The translations under genes and the position numbers were made by a program. Positions 12,437-22,935 of a stretch of 64,000 bases of DNA are shown here, in pieces. The notes beneath the pieces were generated by a model. The model was not told the origin of the DNA, did not search any database, and saw only the letters and a program-made list of their open reading frames with translations. The stretch is from Hyparrhenia diplandra (taxonomy: Eukaryota > Streptophyta > Magnoliopsida > Poales > Poaceae): positions 248,001-312,000 of the forward strand of contig JADLZK010005872.1 of assembly GCA_015847255.1 (NCBI GenBank), written 5' to 3'. Numbering within the stretch: position 1 is the stretch's first letter; each line of letters opens with the position of its first letter.

Positions 12437-13345
12437 GACAAGTACTAGTAACAGGGGTTAGAAGAACAAGGGGGTTAGCACAAAGCAATCACAAAACAAT
12501 AATAGAGAGGTTAGAAAGAAATCAGGGGTTAGCTGTCCAAAGTTAGTCGTCCAGGGGTTAGTCGTCCGAAAAGATAATGCTCGATGGATTTTATTTTGAT
12601 AGAACTTCCCCTAGCAAAGTTTTACTCTAGCTTGGTTACTAGGACAGCATTTCCTCTACTTCTTCTTGCTCTCTTTCTAAGAACTCTCTTTCCTTCTTAA
12701 GATTTTTACTACTACTCAAGAACTACTTCTTCTCTCCTCTTCTCTCTTTCTTTCTTCCCTCTACTAAGCCAAAGCTTTCTGGAATGAAGAACTATGAATC
12801 TCGAAGTGGAACTGGAAGCTCTGGAATGAGGAGGTGAAGAGAAACCGAGGGATGTATGGGTTTTTATAGGGGGAGAGAGGGAGGCGTCGGCCGCCCTGAT
12901 TGGTGGAGGCAAAATACCTGGTGGTGGGCCCTCCGCCTTCTCCTCCATGCTGCATGTTGCTCACTTTGAGGTGTATCGAGTTGGCTGAATTTTGCGGTGG
13001 AAAAGCATGCAGGCATGGTGAATGGAGGTAGGTGGAGGTTTGAGTGGGATGTGTCTTGTCCAAGTTAGGTGAAATAGGAATTTGAGTGTATGACAAGTGG
13101 GGTCCTCCACTAGATGAAATATTTTTGGTATTTTGATAAATAATGCAGGAAATAAATATAGAAATGCAAGAATAAATATTTTTGGGCCACCACAATAAAT
13201 ATTTTCATGGGTTTTAACACTCCACAAAATTATTTATATGGGGCATTTGATTTTTCTGAAGTGTAAAGAAATTAAGGATAATTACCGACATACCTTCGGC
13301 GAGGGTTCGTAGTTTAAAGTCCACGAACTAGACTCTCCAATTCTT
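12437..13345 (-). other. Interval where RT, RNase H and integrase are expected but absent
   Basis: In an intact Athila-like element pol would follow the protease. Only 0.9 kb separates the protease end from the envelope-position ORF. The open frames here (for example minus 13195-12764) are low-complexity and lack any RT or integrase motif such as YxDD or HHCC. The element depends on another element for replication, or is dead. Confidence 0.65.
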
Positions 13346-14106
13346 TTAATTATCAGGTGCATCCTCCGTATTCGGAGATGGTGATGACAAATCTTCTTTC
13401 TCAATCATATCTACTGAAGAGCGAGGTTCAGGTCTTGGCTTGAAAGCAAATTTCTCTTCCTTTCCATTTAGGTTGAATGTGATTTCCCCAGCTGTGACAT
13501 CAATGTGTGCATTAGCTGTGCTCAGAAAAGGTCTTCCGAGAATGACCGAAACTCGTGAATCTGGTTGCATATCCAAGACTACAAAGTCCACAGTACGAAG
13601 AATCCTCTAATCTTGACCGGTATGTTCTCTAACTCCCGATGGATATCTCGATAGACGACCGCTAGTTGTAGAGAAATTGATGTTGGAACTAAATCTGTGT
13701 GCATGAGTTTGTCAAAGACGGATTTTGGCATCACACCGACACTTGCTCCAAGATCCCAAAGTGCATTGTTAAAATATTGGTCTCCGATAGAGCAATCAAT
13801 GGTGGGGCATCCTGGATCTTTCTTCTTATTTGGTAGCTCATTGAGGATAGCCTCACTGCATTCCTCTGTTAGCTTGATCACCTCCATAGTGGGTAGTGGT
13901 CTCTTCTTGTTCAAAATATCTCTAAGATACCTTGCATAGGTAGGGACTTGTATAGCATCGAGTAGAGGGATATTGATATATAGCTTTTGAATTACCTCTA
14001 CAAATTTTCCAAACTGATCATCCACTTGGGGTTTACGTTGTCTTACGGGATATGGTATGAAGGTTGTGTCATGAAAGTCTTTCATCATGTGTGGGTCCTG
14101 AGACAA
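13346..14106 (-). pseudogene. Retropepsin (aspartic protease) domain
   Basis: The minus frame 14106-13579 contains CSIGDQYFNNALWDLGASVG, where DLGAS corresponds to the catalytic D-T/S-G-A motif in plant gypsy proteases. An overlapping frame, 13591-13346, continues with the characteristic VILGRPFLSTANAHID. One frameshift near 13585 separates them. The domain would cut the Gag-Pol polyprotein into mature parts during particle assembly. It follows gag without a clear stop, as expected for a fused Gag-Pro, and no RT follows. Confidence 0.8.
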
Positions 14107-14192
14107 AATCTCTACTTCATCCTCCTTTTCTTCTTCTGTTGGTACTGGGGGTACCCTTGGCGTTCTTGGTCTTGCTGCTCTTCTTGGCTTCT

Positions 14193-15426
14193 CTATTGTT
14201 CTTCCCGGTACGGTGGATCATGTGTGGACTTACCACGCCTAGTCGTGACATTGTGTACCTGCTCATGGTTAGTGGTAGCAGCAAACAATTTTGCTATTTG
14301 TGATTCTATCCTTTTATTGTAAACATATTGTTCTTTTAAAGCAACTGAAAAATTATCCATCTTAAGATTTATATCTTCTAAAACCTTATCATTAGCAACA
14401 AGCTTCTTAGAAAAATCATCATTAATTCTAGCTTGCTCATTAATTAACTCTCTTAAAGACGGTTGTTTGGGAATATTACCTTGGTACTTACCTTGGTTGT
14501 TGGATCGAGGTTGTGAATTCCATCCTTGTTTTGATTGTGTTGTATTGGAATTGTGAACAATGAGACTTGAGTCCGATGTTGAATCAATATAATCTTGTAA
14601 AGCCCGACGATCCTTCTTGTAATTGGCTCTTTCTTCAAGCCAATTCAATAACACATCCATCTTAATTGATACTGCATTTACTTCTTCTGGTATTTCTTCA
14701 ATTTGATGGGAGTGTTGAGTGCTTTCTTGGGACCAGCCTTGGTTTTCTCGATATCTTTTCCATAAGTGCTTGACTTTCCCAAGAGTGAGTGACAAAATGA
14801 TCCTCCGCGGTTGCATCCAAATGCTCTTGAGCTTTTCTTGATAATCCATGATAAAATCCTTGTAGGAGTAACCAATCTTTCATTCCGTGATGGGGACAAT
14901 CTGATATGTATTTTTCTAAACGTTCCCATGCTTTCGGAATTGATTCTCCCTTTCACTGGCTGAAAATTTGTGATTTTTCCTCGTAAGGCATTGGTTTTGC
15001 GTATAGGGAAGAATTTTGATAGGAAGGCCTTTGAACATTCATCCCAGGTCTTGATTTCTTCTTTGTTAGCATAGAACCATAACTTCGCTTTCCCTATCAA
15101 TGAGAATGGGAATAAGCGGAGTAATATGATATCTCGGGGAAACATTCTTGATTGTGAAGGTGTTGGCGATCTCCGAAAAATTCAAGACGAGAGCGTGCAT
15201 CTTCGTGTTTCCTTCCACGGAATTGAGTAGCTTGAACCATGTTGATGAAGCTGGGCTTGAGCTCAAACTCAAGGTTGTTAGTTTGAAGTATTGGTCCAAA
15301 GACGAATGTTCTCATTGCTTGGAGCAGAGAACTCTCATAAAGTCCTTTCACCCATAGCTTCAAAAGTTGATTGTATGCTTCCTCTTGACCGACTTTATTC
15401 GATGAACGAAGTGAAGTGAATCTCAA
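14193..15426 (-). pseudogene. Gag (Retrotrans_gag) remnant
   Basis: Minus frames 15426-15097, 15145-14678 and 14849-14193 chain together. They carry ELKPSFINMVQATQFRGRK, then RLFPFSLIGKAKLWFY with WDECSKAFLSKFFP, the hallmark core of the Ty3/gypsy Gag capsid domain, then QNSKQGWNSQPR-like basic and polar linker and a helical part ending near the protease. It would form the capsid-like particle that packages the element RNA. At least two frameshifts break it. No CCHC zinc knuckle was seen. Confidence 0.8.
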
Positions 15427-15561
15427 TCAATCCTTTATGATAAACCCTGTATAAAATATAAAACAAAGAAAAACAAGGGTAATCCTGCTAAAGTAAAGTG
15501 CCTAGTTTAGACCTCATCATAAGTTTCTTTCTAATAATATCTCTAGTTAGCCATTATATCC

Positions 15562-15579
15562 TCCCCGGCAACGGCGCCA
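15562..15579 (-). other. Primer-binding site complementary to tRNA-Asp
   Basis: The minus strand reads TGGCGCCGTTGCCGGGGA, eight bases after the end of the 5' LTR. It is complementary over 18 bases to the 3' end of plant tRNA-Asp (ending CCCCGGCAACGGCGCCA). This is where minus-strand DNA synthesis starts. tRNA-Asp priming is usual for Athila-like elements and agrees with the gag and ORF evidence. Confidence 0.85.
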
Positions 15580-15587
15580 TAAATGCT

Positions 15588-17181
15588 TGTTGGTACTTCT
15601 TAACATCACTACAACCAATAGGTGGAGTTAATCTCACCTAAGGCCATATGAGCCGAGGCACTCGGTGTTTCTCCATCTCATAGCTTTACCATAGGCTAGG
15701 TTGTCATCCCTAGCAAAGTAATGCTAGAAATGTTGTATGTGCTACATGTGATTGTGCTTGATTTTCAATCTTCTCTAAAACAAATAGTATATCAATTAAA
15801 TTATCCGCAAAGTTTACGAGATAAAATAACACTGTCACATTTCACGGGGAGGGATCCAGGTCTATCATTTATAATTCTACCACAGAGAGGAATATGAGGA
15901 TGGCTGATACAATTATTAGCTAGCATATTTATGAGAGATTCGGTCACTAGCACTACTTTAGCAGGGGTTAAGCCAATAATGATATGATAAGTGATAAACA
16001 AAGGCAAAGTATCACACAGAGATATAGGCATAGACTACTCACTACTCAAACTAACGTGGACTTACGTTAAGAGACGGAATTCTTATATAGCATTAAATCT
16101 ACTAAGTCAAACATCTAACCTAGGTCATATACCATCATATACAAAGATAACAACCATGAATCTATGCATCCCGAAGATTTATGAGGAGAACCAAGAACAA
16201 AACAAGATAATCCCCAAAACCATGCTCAACTAGTCTTATAACCGAGGGATGGACTCCAAAGAACTCAACAGAATATCACACCCGCGATCTACCACACGCC
16301 CCAGATTATAAGATGCATCCGAGACAGATCATATCTAAGCACCATGCTTACATAATTATTTCTATCACCTAACCCTCTCGAGATTCGAATTAGGCGCTCT
16401 ACTTAATAGATACATGAACTCACAATTAATCATGACCATATCAAATATACTACTAGAATAAACTAAGAACATAGCAAACCAATACTTAATATTGAAATAG
16501 AATAAAGTCATGGATACAAGATAATACCGTAATGACTTGACGATCGAGAATCCACGGGTTGGCAACACCCGGCTCTAATTGAATCGACTTGTTAATCTAA
16601 ATAGAGGAACTAGAACTAGAAGAACTAGAACTAGACAAGTAGCTACCCTAATCTCGGTGGAGAGGCTCTCTTCTACTTACGCTTCGGCTTGAATGAATTA
16701 CAATGAATACAATATGAATTAGGGTTTCACCCAGGGGTCAGGGGGTCTTGTTATATAGCCCTAGGCGATGCACGACGGCCCTTGGATCAAACCGACCTTG
16801 ATGGGTGGACTAGATTGCTCCTCATAGGCGGTTTGGAACCGACATAGTTAGACGAGGCCGAGGGTGGGCCCAGCCGCCGCCGGCATGCTTCGGGGCGCCC
16901 CGGCTCCTTGCCGGTGGGTCCCAAGCCTCTTCAGCGTTGTCTCGGTGTCTTCCGGAATATTCTTACGTGGGTTTCAAGTCGATATACGTCACGAATACGT
17001 CTTTGTGTTGTAGGGCTTCAAATCTCCGGGCTTTTCCCTCGTTTAATCCTCGAAAAATATATAATTCACCAAAACTCGTGGAAATTGTTAGTATAAGCCC
17101 TATGTCTATGTGGATATTCATTTTATGCCCTTATTTCATGTTTAGTTGATATATAAAAGTATTCAATAAGAGATGTCAACA
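15588..17181 (-). repeat. 5' LTR of the nested Athila-like element
   Basis: This copy starts TGTTGGTACTTC and ends GATGTCAACA on the plus strand. It is near-identical to 7627-9224 outside the G/C-rich segment at 16850-16910. The minus-strand TATATAAC is near 16750. The high similarity of the pair suggests recent insertion, to the extent that the consensus can be trusted. Confidence 0.92.
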
Positions 17182-18098
17182 AGCACAAAGACACCAACTG
17201 CAGCGCGACGCCGCCGCCACCGTGCCGCCGTGGGGAAAGGCCACCTCCGCCCGCCCTAACCACCACCAATGGAACCAGGGTGGCGAGGGGATCGAGAAGA
17301 GCTCCACGCAGCGAGAAAAGGGCAAGGCCGGCCGAGTCCCGACCAACTCCGGCAGGGCGCGCCAAGACGAGGACGAGGACGACGACGGCGCCGTCCGACG
17401 CCGCGATACCGTCGCGCGTCGGCCAATGAGGCGCGTGCACGTGGCGTTCCGTCCACCACCGTTCCCCCTCCATCAGGGCCACGTGGGCGAAGTTGGGACC
17501 CACCGTCGGACACTTGGGCGGAGTACAAAGGTCTTTGTGTATACTTAGGGAAATTGCTATGTACACCCAATGATTTTACATGGGATGTTATAAACGCTAT
17601 TTCTGTCGGGAAAAAATTCCCAGAAAATTTGTAAAATCATTATTTTAATTATAGAATTTTATCATGTAATTAGTTCCAATTTTGTTACATGATAAAATTA
17701 TATTATAATATTACCCTAATGGTTTAATTAGGGATTAATATTATAAAATACATATCTCATGCAATTTAACTCCGTTTCGCGTGAAACGACTTCCATAATT
17801 CATCTAAAATCTAGCTTTATGCATCTAACATATTGCCACCATAATGTTCTATGTTTGGTTTACATATTATAGTTCGAGCTAGGTTTATCGCTAGTCGCAG
17901 AGTAGCTTTCGACGCATCCGTTTAGGAGCTTCCCCGCCAGAGCAAAGCTAGGAACGTTCAACGTCGTGCCGATCCGTAAGAACATCGTGCAAGTCCTTAC
18001 CCCCATAATCGACCTTTAATTAAGTAATAACGATAATGATGTTAATTAAGAAACAAGAGATCATGAGCTATTATCGTATGCGATTATGAGATGATGAT

Positions 18099-18173
18099 GA
18101 GCTAAGTGCTCGATGTTAGTTGAGGAGCTGAGTGCTCGATATTATTAAGGGGCTAAGTGCCCAGTCAATGATG
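18099..18173 (+). repeat. Three 25-bp tandem units in the outer LTR
   Basis: GAGCTAAGTGCTCGATGTTAG, GAGCTGAGTGCTCGATATTA and GGGCTAAGTGCCC-GTCAATGA follow one another. The same triplet is in the other LTR at about 25332-25406. These are candidate regulatory repeats of the LTR. Confidence 0.75.
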
Positions 18174-18595
18174 AGATGTTATGGACATACGATAATAGCC
18201 ATGATGTTAAATAATATGGTTTAATAATAAACTGAGTTTAACCCACAAAAGAGGTGAGTGGTGGTAGTCTGGTAGAGCCTAAATACCACATCGGGAATCA
18301 CCGTGAGGGGTTCTGCGGAGAGATACTCGCCTCCCCTAAGGACCGGTTCATAGACCGTCTACCTAGGGAGATATTTCGTACAACCACACGTCGGTATGGG
18401 ACGACTTGATTCCATACCCCGCTAGATTAAAGTATAATCTCCAACCTAGGAGGCCGGAGTAGGCAAGCGGTCTATCAGGAGTCGACACGAGAGGAACGGC
18501 TCGTGGTTTGGTTGGCGTGGTTGCTATGTGATCCTCCACGAAAGTTTAGGGGTTATGGTATTGGCCACATTGTGCACGGATTATATTTATTGAGA

Positions 18596-18790
18596 TGTTG
18601 ACTACGTACAGGGACGCATCCTCCGTAGCACCGTTCGCTGCGTACAGGGATGGCGGCCTCCGTAGTTGGTTTTCCTCTGCGTACAGGGACGACATCCGCC
18701 GTGGTGTGGATGGTCGTGCTCCGCAAGGCAGACTACGAACAGGGATGGCCTCCGTAGAGGGCTACGTACAGGGCGCATCCTCCGTAGTAC
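18596..18790 (+). repeat. Array of TACAGGGA...CCTCCGTAG motifs in the outer LTR
   Basis: Variants of CTACGTACAGGGACGCATCCT followed by CCGTAG occur about five times at irregular spacing. CTACG and CGTAG make small inverted repeats within each unit. The partner LTR (25838-26035) has the same array, but several TACAGGG words read CATGAGGGG or ATGCGGGG there. Function unknown. Confidence 0.65.
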
Positions 18791-19545
18791 CAACCCCGAG
18801 AAGCCGTGGTAGAGATTATATGGACATCTAGGGTGACGCCCTGCCGGTACGGAATCTCGTTAGCCCCGACTAAGCCAAGTCGCGATGGTGAGGACGGTCC
18901 TTTTTCGTGTGGGGAAAGTGTACAACCTCCGCAGAGTGTACTAAATCTATTCGAATAGCCACATCCTTGGAATGGGCAGATGCTAGACAGATCATCTATG
19001 ATTAGATTCACACTATATGACTAACCTGTTGCAACCATGATGATGACGATGATATACTATAACACGGAACTAGCGAGAGCGATTTTTAGAGACTCCGCTA
19101 GGGCCCAAACCCTTAATAAATACATCCACCCCGGTTGGGACATGCCGAGTACATTTGTACTCACCCCTCCTCTCGTTTTTTACGACATCGGCACATCAGG
19201 AGGTAAGTTCGTCGTTAGGGAGAGATTCAGTGTATCGAGTTCACAAGGTGTTCGCTTAGGAGAAGGACGTTGAAGCCCAGAGTTCATCCATGCACAAGTA
19301 TGCCTGTGGAGTATGGGGCAGTGTCATGGTTAATCCACCGCTTCTCGGTTGGCTAACTCTGATATCGTAACCCGGCTTGGTGACCCTTCGTCGCCACTGT
19401 AAGCCCCTTTCTATCCTATATTTATAAAGCTCGGATTACTATTATTTTTGTGTACCATTATCTGTGACTAATAGACGTGTTTGTGGCGTGATCCTGGCGC
19501 AAACACGTGTGATTAACGACCCATTAAAAGTGGGGCGTGACAGAG

Positions 19546-19557
19546 TGGTATCAAAGC
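19546..19557 (+). other. Primer-binding site for initiator tRNA-Met
   Basis: TGGTATCAAAGC stands three bases after the 5' LTR end. It differs by one base from TGGTATCAGAGC, the standard plant initiator tRNA-Met primer site. This fixes the outer element on the plus strand. Confidence 0.85.
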
Positions 19558-21229
19558 TGAGCTTGTCCATAGGATGAAATTTGGGTTAACAGAAATTTTA
19601 ACTCCACAAAGGATAACTACTTTCAAACTTGTTGCTACGAGTACGCCTTACTATGATAGTTCATATGTTATGGAATCGATGTTAACATCAAAACCCTAGT
19701 AGCAATGGTCTAGTAAGGATGATCTCAATCGGACTACCTGACAAAAGGAGAATTTCCACAGCTCCTTTCGGAAAAGCTAAAGCACTTAGGATACCTTGGC
19801 CTTCCTCGATATTAAAAATCGAGAGTTTTCTCAAAGACCAAGTACCAAAGTGCGAAATGAACTTGTGCGTTTCCAACGCTCCCAACAGAAGGACTGTCAA
19901 GTGCTACCCAAGATGCATCCGGAAAATGCCAACGACATCCAAGTACCTAAATGGGCGCTAATGTGAGGTGCAAGTCTAGCCTCCGATATGGTTTAGTCCA
20001 AGCAACGAAATAAGTTTAAGTAGCACGATCCGTTTGCAAGCTTGTTGAGCAAGCAATCTCTTAGCATTAGTTGCTAAGCATTCGCCGCGACCATAGATGA
20101 CTAGGCTTCAATGCCTTTAGTAGGTGTAAAGTCGCGCAATAATCATCATGGCAAATCACTATGTGTGATGCGACTGGTATCATCGATGTAACTCGACTGT
20201 GATGAGGACTATTGTCGCGCTTGTTTGTTTAGTATAGTGTCTATTTCCTTTCAATCCTAAAGGAAATTTCTCCATTATTACTACTCATAGTGATTAATGG
20301 AAGGAAAAATTCGATAGGATCGATGAATGTATTGAAAATTTCCTCAAGTCACGAGTAATAAGACAAGTTTCGCATAAACTTAGTTCGCCATGACTAACTT
20401 TTCATACGATTCACACCAGGTAAGTTTGTATTGTCTCTAGACACCCGTGTTACTAGGATACCCTAAGATCCACCCCTGTCTAAAATGCTTGCTTTCCCTC
20501 TAATCCTTAGTAGGTAGATCCCTATCGTACTTGTGCTTTTCTCCCCACCCCTCTCTAGTCCAAATAGATTAGGAACTAACCTGCAGGATCACGACGATAA
20601 GGACAAAGTCCACGACTGTAGCCGTTGAACCACACTAATGTTCTCCCATACGGCCGTCACACGCCGTCGCCATAGTGTTATTACTGTAGTGACGACCGTG
20701 CAACATTGCCGACATGCTGTCACCTCGACGCCGAAAGCTGTCGATACTGCTCACCTTACCCCAAACCCCGACACTCGAAGCTGCTCAAGACCCCATGCAA
20801 CAGTTCAAGTGGCCACCAATGCCAATAATTCAGGACGAAGCTGAAGATAGTACCGCCAGAAGAGGATAACCCAGGACTCAAGAGTTTGAAGTCAGCCCGT
20901 GAAGGATAATTAAGCCCAAAAAGCAAGCCAGTACCTCAGAAGGATAGATTGATTCTATGATGAGCATCCCACCGAAATAGAGAAGCCACACAGCTCCACC
21001 CTATGGGAAATCCCACCGACCACACCTCCAACACCGGGTCAACCTATACAGGAAGCCCACTCCAGTTCCTTTCCACCGCACACCCTAACCACAGTACCAC
21101 ATAACCAAGCTCCTCCCACCAGCCTTTTCCCCTCCACCACTTTAAAAGAGCACCACTACCGCTCTCTTCATCATCCCACTTCAACCATCCCATTGCTAGC
21201 CTCCACCTTCCTTCTCCACCATCACCCTC
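19558..21229 (+). other. Leader region of the outer element without a recognisable gene
   Basis: About 1.7 kb with only short frames (up to 80 aa) and no known motif. It probably represents the untranslated leader and packaging region of the non-autonomous element. Confidence 0.5.
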
Positions 21230-22117
21230 CTTGCCATCCACCCACAGAGACCCACCACTGAACCCCACCAAGATGGCCGGAACTTGGGTTAGCAGCCAGT
21301 GCATCGACACCCTTGGATTTCCTCAGCTTCTCTACGCCACCATGCAGAACCTTGGCATCCGAGATCGCCACGTGTATGAGGGTAGCGAGTATGAAGAGCG
21401 TGGCACCCATCGCCGCTGAAAGTCACCGTCTACATCGCCGGGAGTCAAGACTACCCAGCCATCACCAAAGAATGGAGCACCACCGCCGTAGGATTTCACC
21501 TCCCCGACACCTACCAAGCGGTAGCCCGCAAAGCACTACACCGCCTTTGCGGATCTATGCGAGAACCCATCGCCCGCACCCCCATGAGGTACATACGCCC
21601 GAGAAGAGAAGAACCACCCTTTACGGACTACTCGTATGGCGGACCTACCAGGTCCGGGAGGCAGCCCCGTCATCAAGCACCTGATGTACTACTTGCTCAC
21701 CCTCGACGAGCAAAGACGACCAACAAGCCGGCGCCCTAAGAAGCCGATCCGTCGAGCCGAGTGAGTGAATGCTATGTTCAGAGGCTCCTCGCGGAACATG
21801 CCCCACGCCGGAGAGCAAGTCGCTACGGCCGTACGCCGAGAGACGCCCTCACCGAGACCACGAAGGCCATCTAGGCACGACACACACGGGAGCTACAACA
21901 CGCCTACCTCGTTGCCGGATCCAAGAGAAGGATGTTCACCATGCCCGGGACAGAGCCTGCAAGCATGGGAGGGATCCCCATTAACCCTCCCACAAGAAGA
22001 AGGATGAACCCCACCGTGCCGACAACACCACCTCCACTGCCGACAAAAGCCGCACATGAAGGACCCCTCCTATCCCTCAGCCAACCACGACCCAGAGAAG
22101 AAGACCCCCGCTCGTAG
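21230..22117 (+). pseudogene. Gag-like ORF of a non-autonomous gypsy element, frameshifted
   Basis: Peptides across frames run MAGTWVSSQCIDTLGFPQLL, then RHVYEGSEYEE, VTVYIAG, GFHLPDTYQAVARKAL, REPIARTPMRYIRP and, later, GIPINPPTRRRMNPT. This order matches a protein I recall from many large grass LTR elements that lack pol. The frame changes at least three times, so it is not translatable as one product. Its role is presumed structural. The usual coiled-coil stretch between the two halves is degraded here. Confidence 0.55.
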
Positions 22118-22370
22118 CCGGTTGATGGATCTGCGAGAACCGGAATGAAGCCACCAAGTCCGACGGAGTAGAGTAGTCACTCCCGAGGGAGATGTAATCG
22201 TAGAGTAGCACTCTCTTCTTGCTCTATCTTGTTGTAATCCCTCCGAGAAAATCAAGATTTTTCTATTCGACCCGCCACTTGGATACAAGTTGCCAACGGA
22301 GAATTAAATGGGTGCTTAAAAAACAAAAGCGTCTCAGAATAGAGATAAAGGAGATAAGAAGAAAACTTTT

Positions 22371-22932
22371 CTAAGTGGGGTAGGACTGACCCCAGAAAAT
22401 AAGAAACATAATAGATGGGCGAAGAAAAAGAAACAATCATGAGGTAAGACGAAGAAGAAAGATAGCACACAATTTTAAAAACAAGAAAAGAAGAAAACTA
22501 TAAACGGGCTAGACTAAGAAGAAGAAGTATGCAGAGAGCAGATTTAATCAACCACGAAGGAGAAATCAAGAAGAAAGAACACCTTTGAAGACGTCGAAGA
22601 CCAAGACCTCGAGACACTTAGAAGAATCCTTCCTCTAAGTGGGGTAGCCGCAGAAAGAAGACTTGAAGACCAAGAGGCAAGAACAAGAAAATGGGGTAAA
22701 GCAGCAGAAACCGTCAGCAGCGAAAGGTACACCCTCTCCGGTACCATGCCACCTTAGAATGAGGTAGCACAATAGTGGGCAGAGACTCGATGGACAGCAC
22801 TGTAAGCAATGGGACCCATCCCTCTCTCTCTCTCTTCCCATCTATCTTTTCTCCCTCTACCTTTAGGCCTTGTTAGGACCTTCACTCTGTAGACTTCGAA
22901 TCTCGGAGACGAGATTCATCTAAGTGGGGTAG
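22371..22932 (+). repeat. Three copies of CTAAGTGGGGTAG before the 3' LTR
   Basis: The 13-base word CTAAGTGGGGTAG occurs at 22371-22383, 22635-22647 and 22920-22932. The last copy lies three bases from the 3' LTR start at 22936 and is the likely polypurine tract. The two upstream copies sit in purine-rich A/G stretches. Confidence 0.8.
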
Positions 22933-22935
22933 CTT

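Larger units (their letters stand above)
7627..17181 (-). mobile_element. Athila-like Ty3/gypsy derivative lacking RT and integrase, nested in the 5' LTR
   Basis: Two direct repeats of about 1.6 kb (7627-9224 and 15588-17181) bound it. Gag, protease, PBS and purine tract all run on the minus strand, so the right copy is the 5' LTR. Gag-protease remnants at 13346-15426 and envelope-position ORF remnants at 11314-12436 are present. The 0.9 kb between them holds no RT, RNase H or integrase. The uninterrupted 3' LTR of the host element (near 24415) serves as the empty site. Flanks share only AGC (7620-7622 and 17182-17184 region), so the target duplication is eroded or was altered. The terminal T of the left LTR reads C. 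Confidence 0.9.
17182..19542 (+). repeat. 5' LTR of the outer element, second segment
   Basis: This matches 24417-26789. The A/T-rich part 17550-18240 is nearly identical to its partner. It includes three tandem 25-base units and five copies of a TACAGGGA...CCTCCGTAG motif, and ends in GTGGGGCGTGACA directly before the primer-binding site. Confidence 0.95.
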
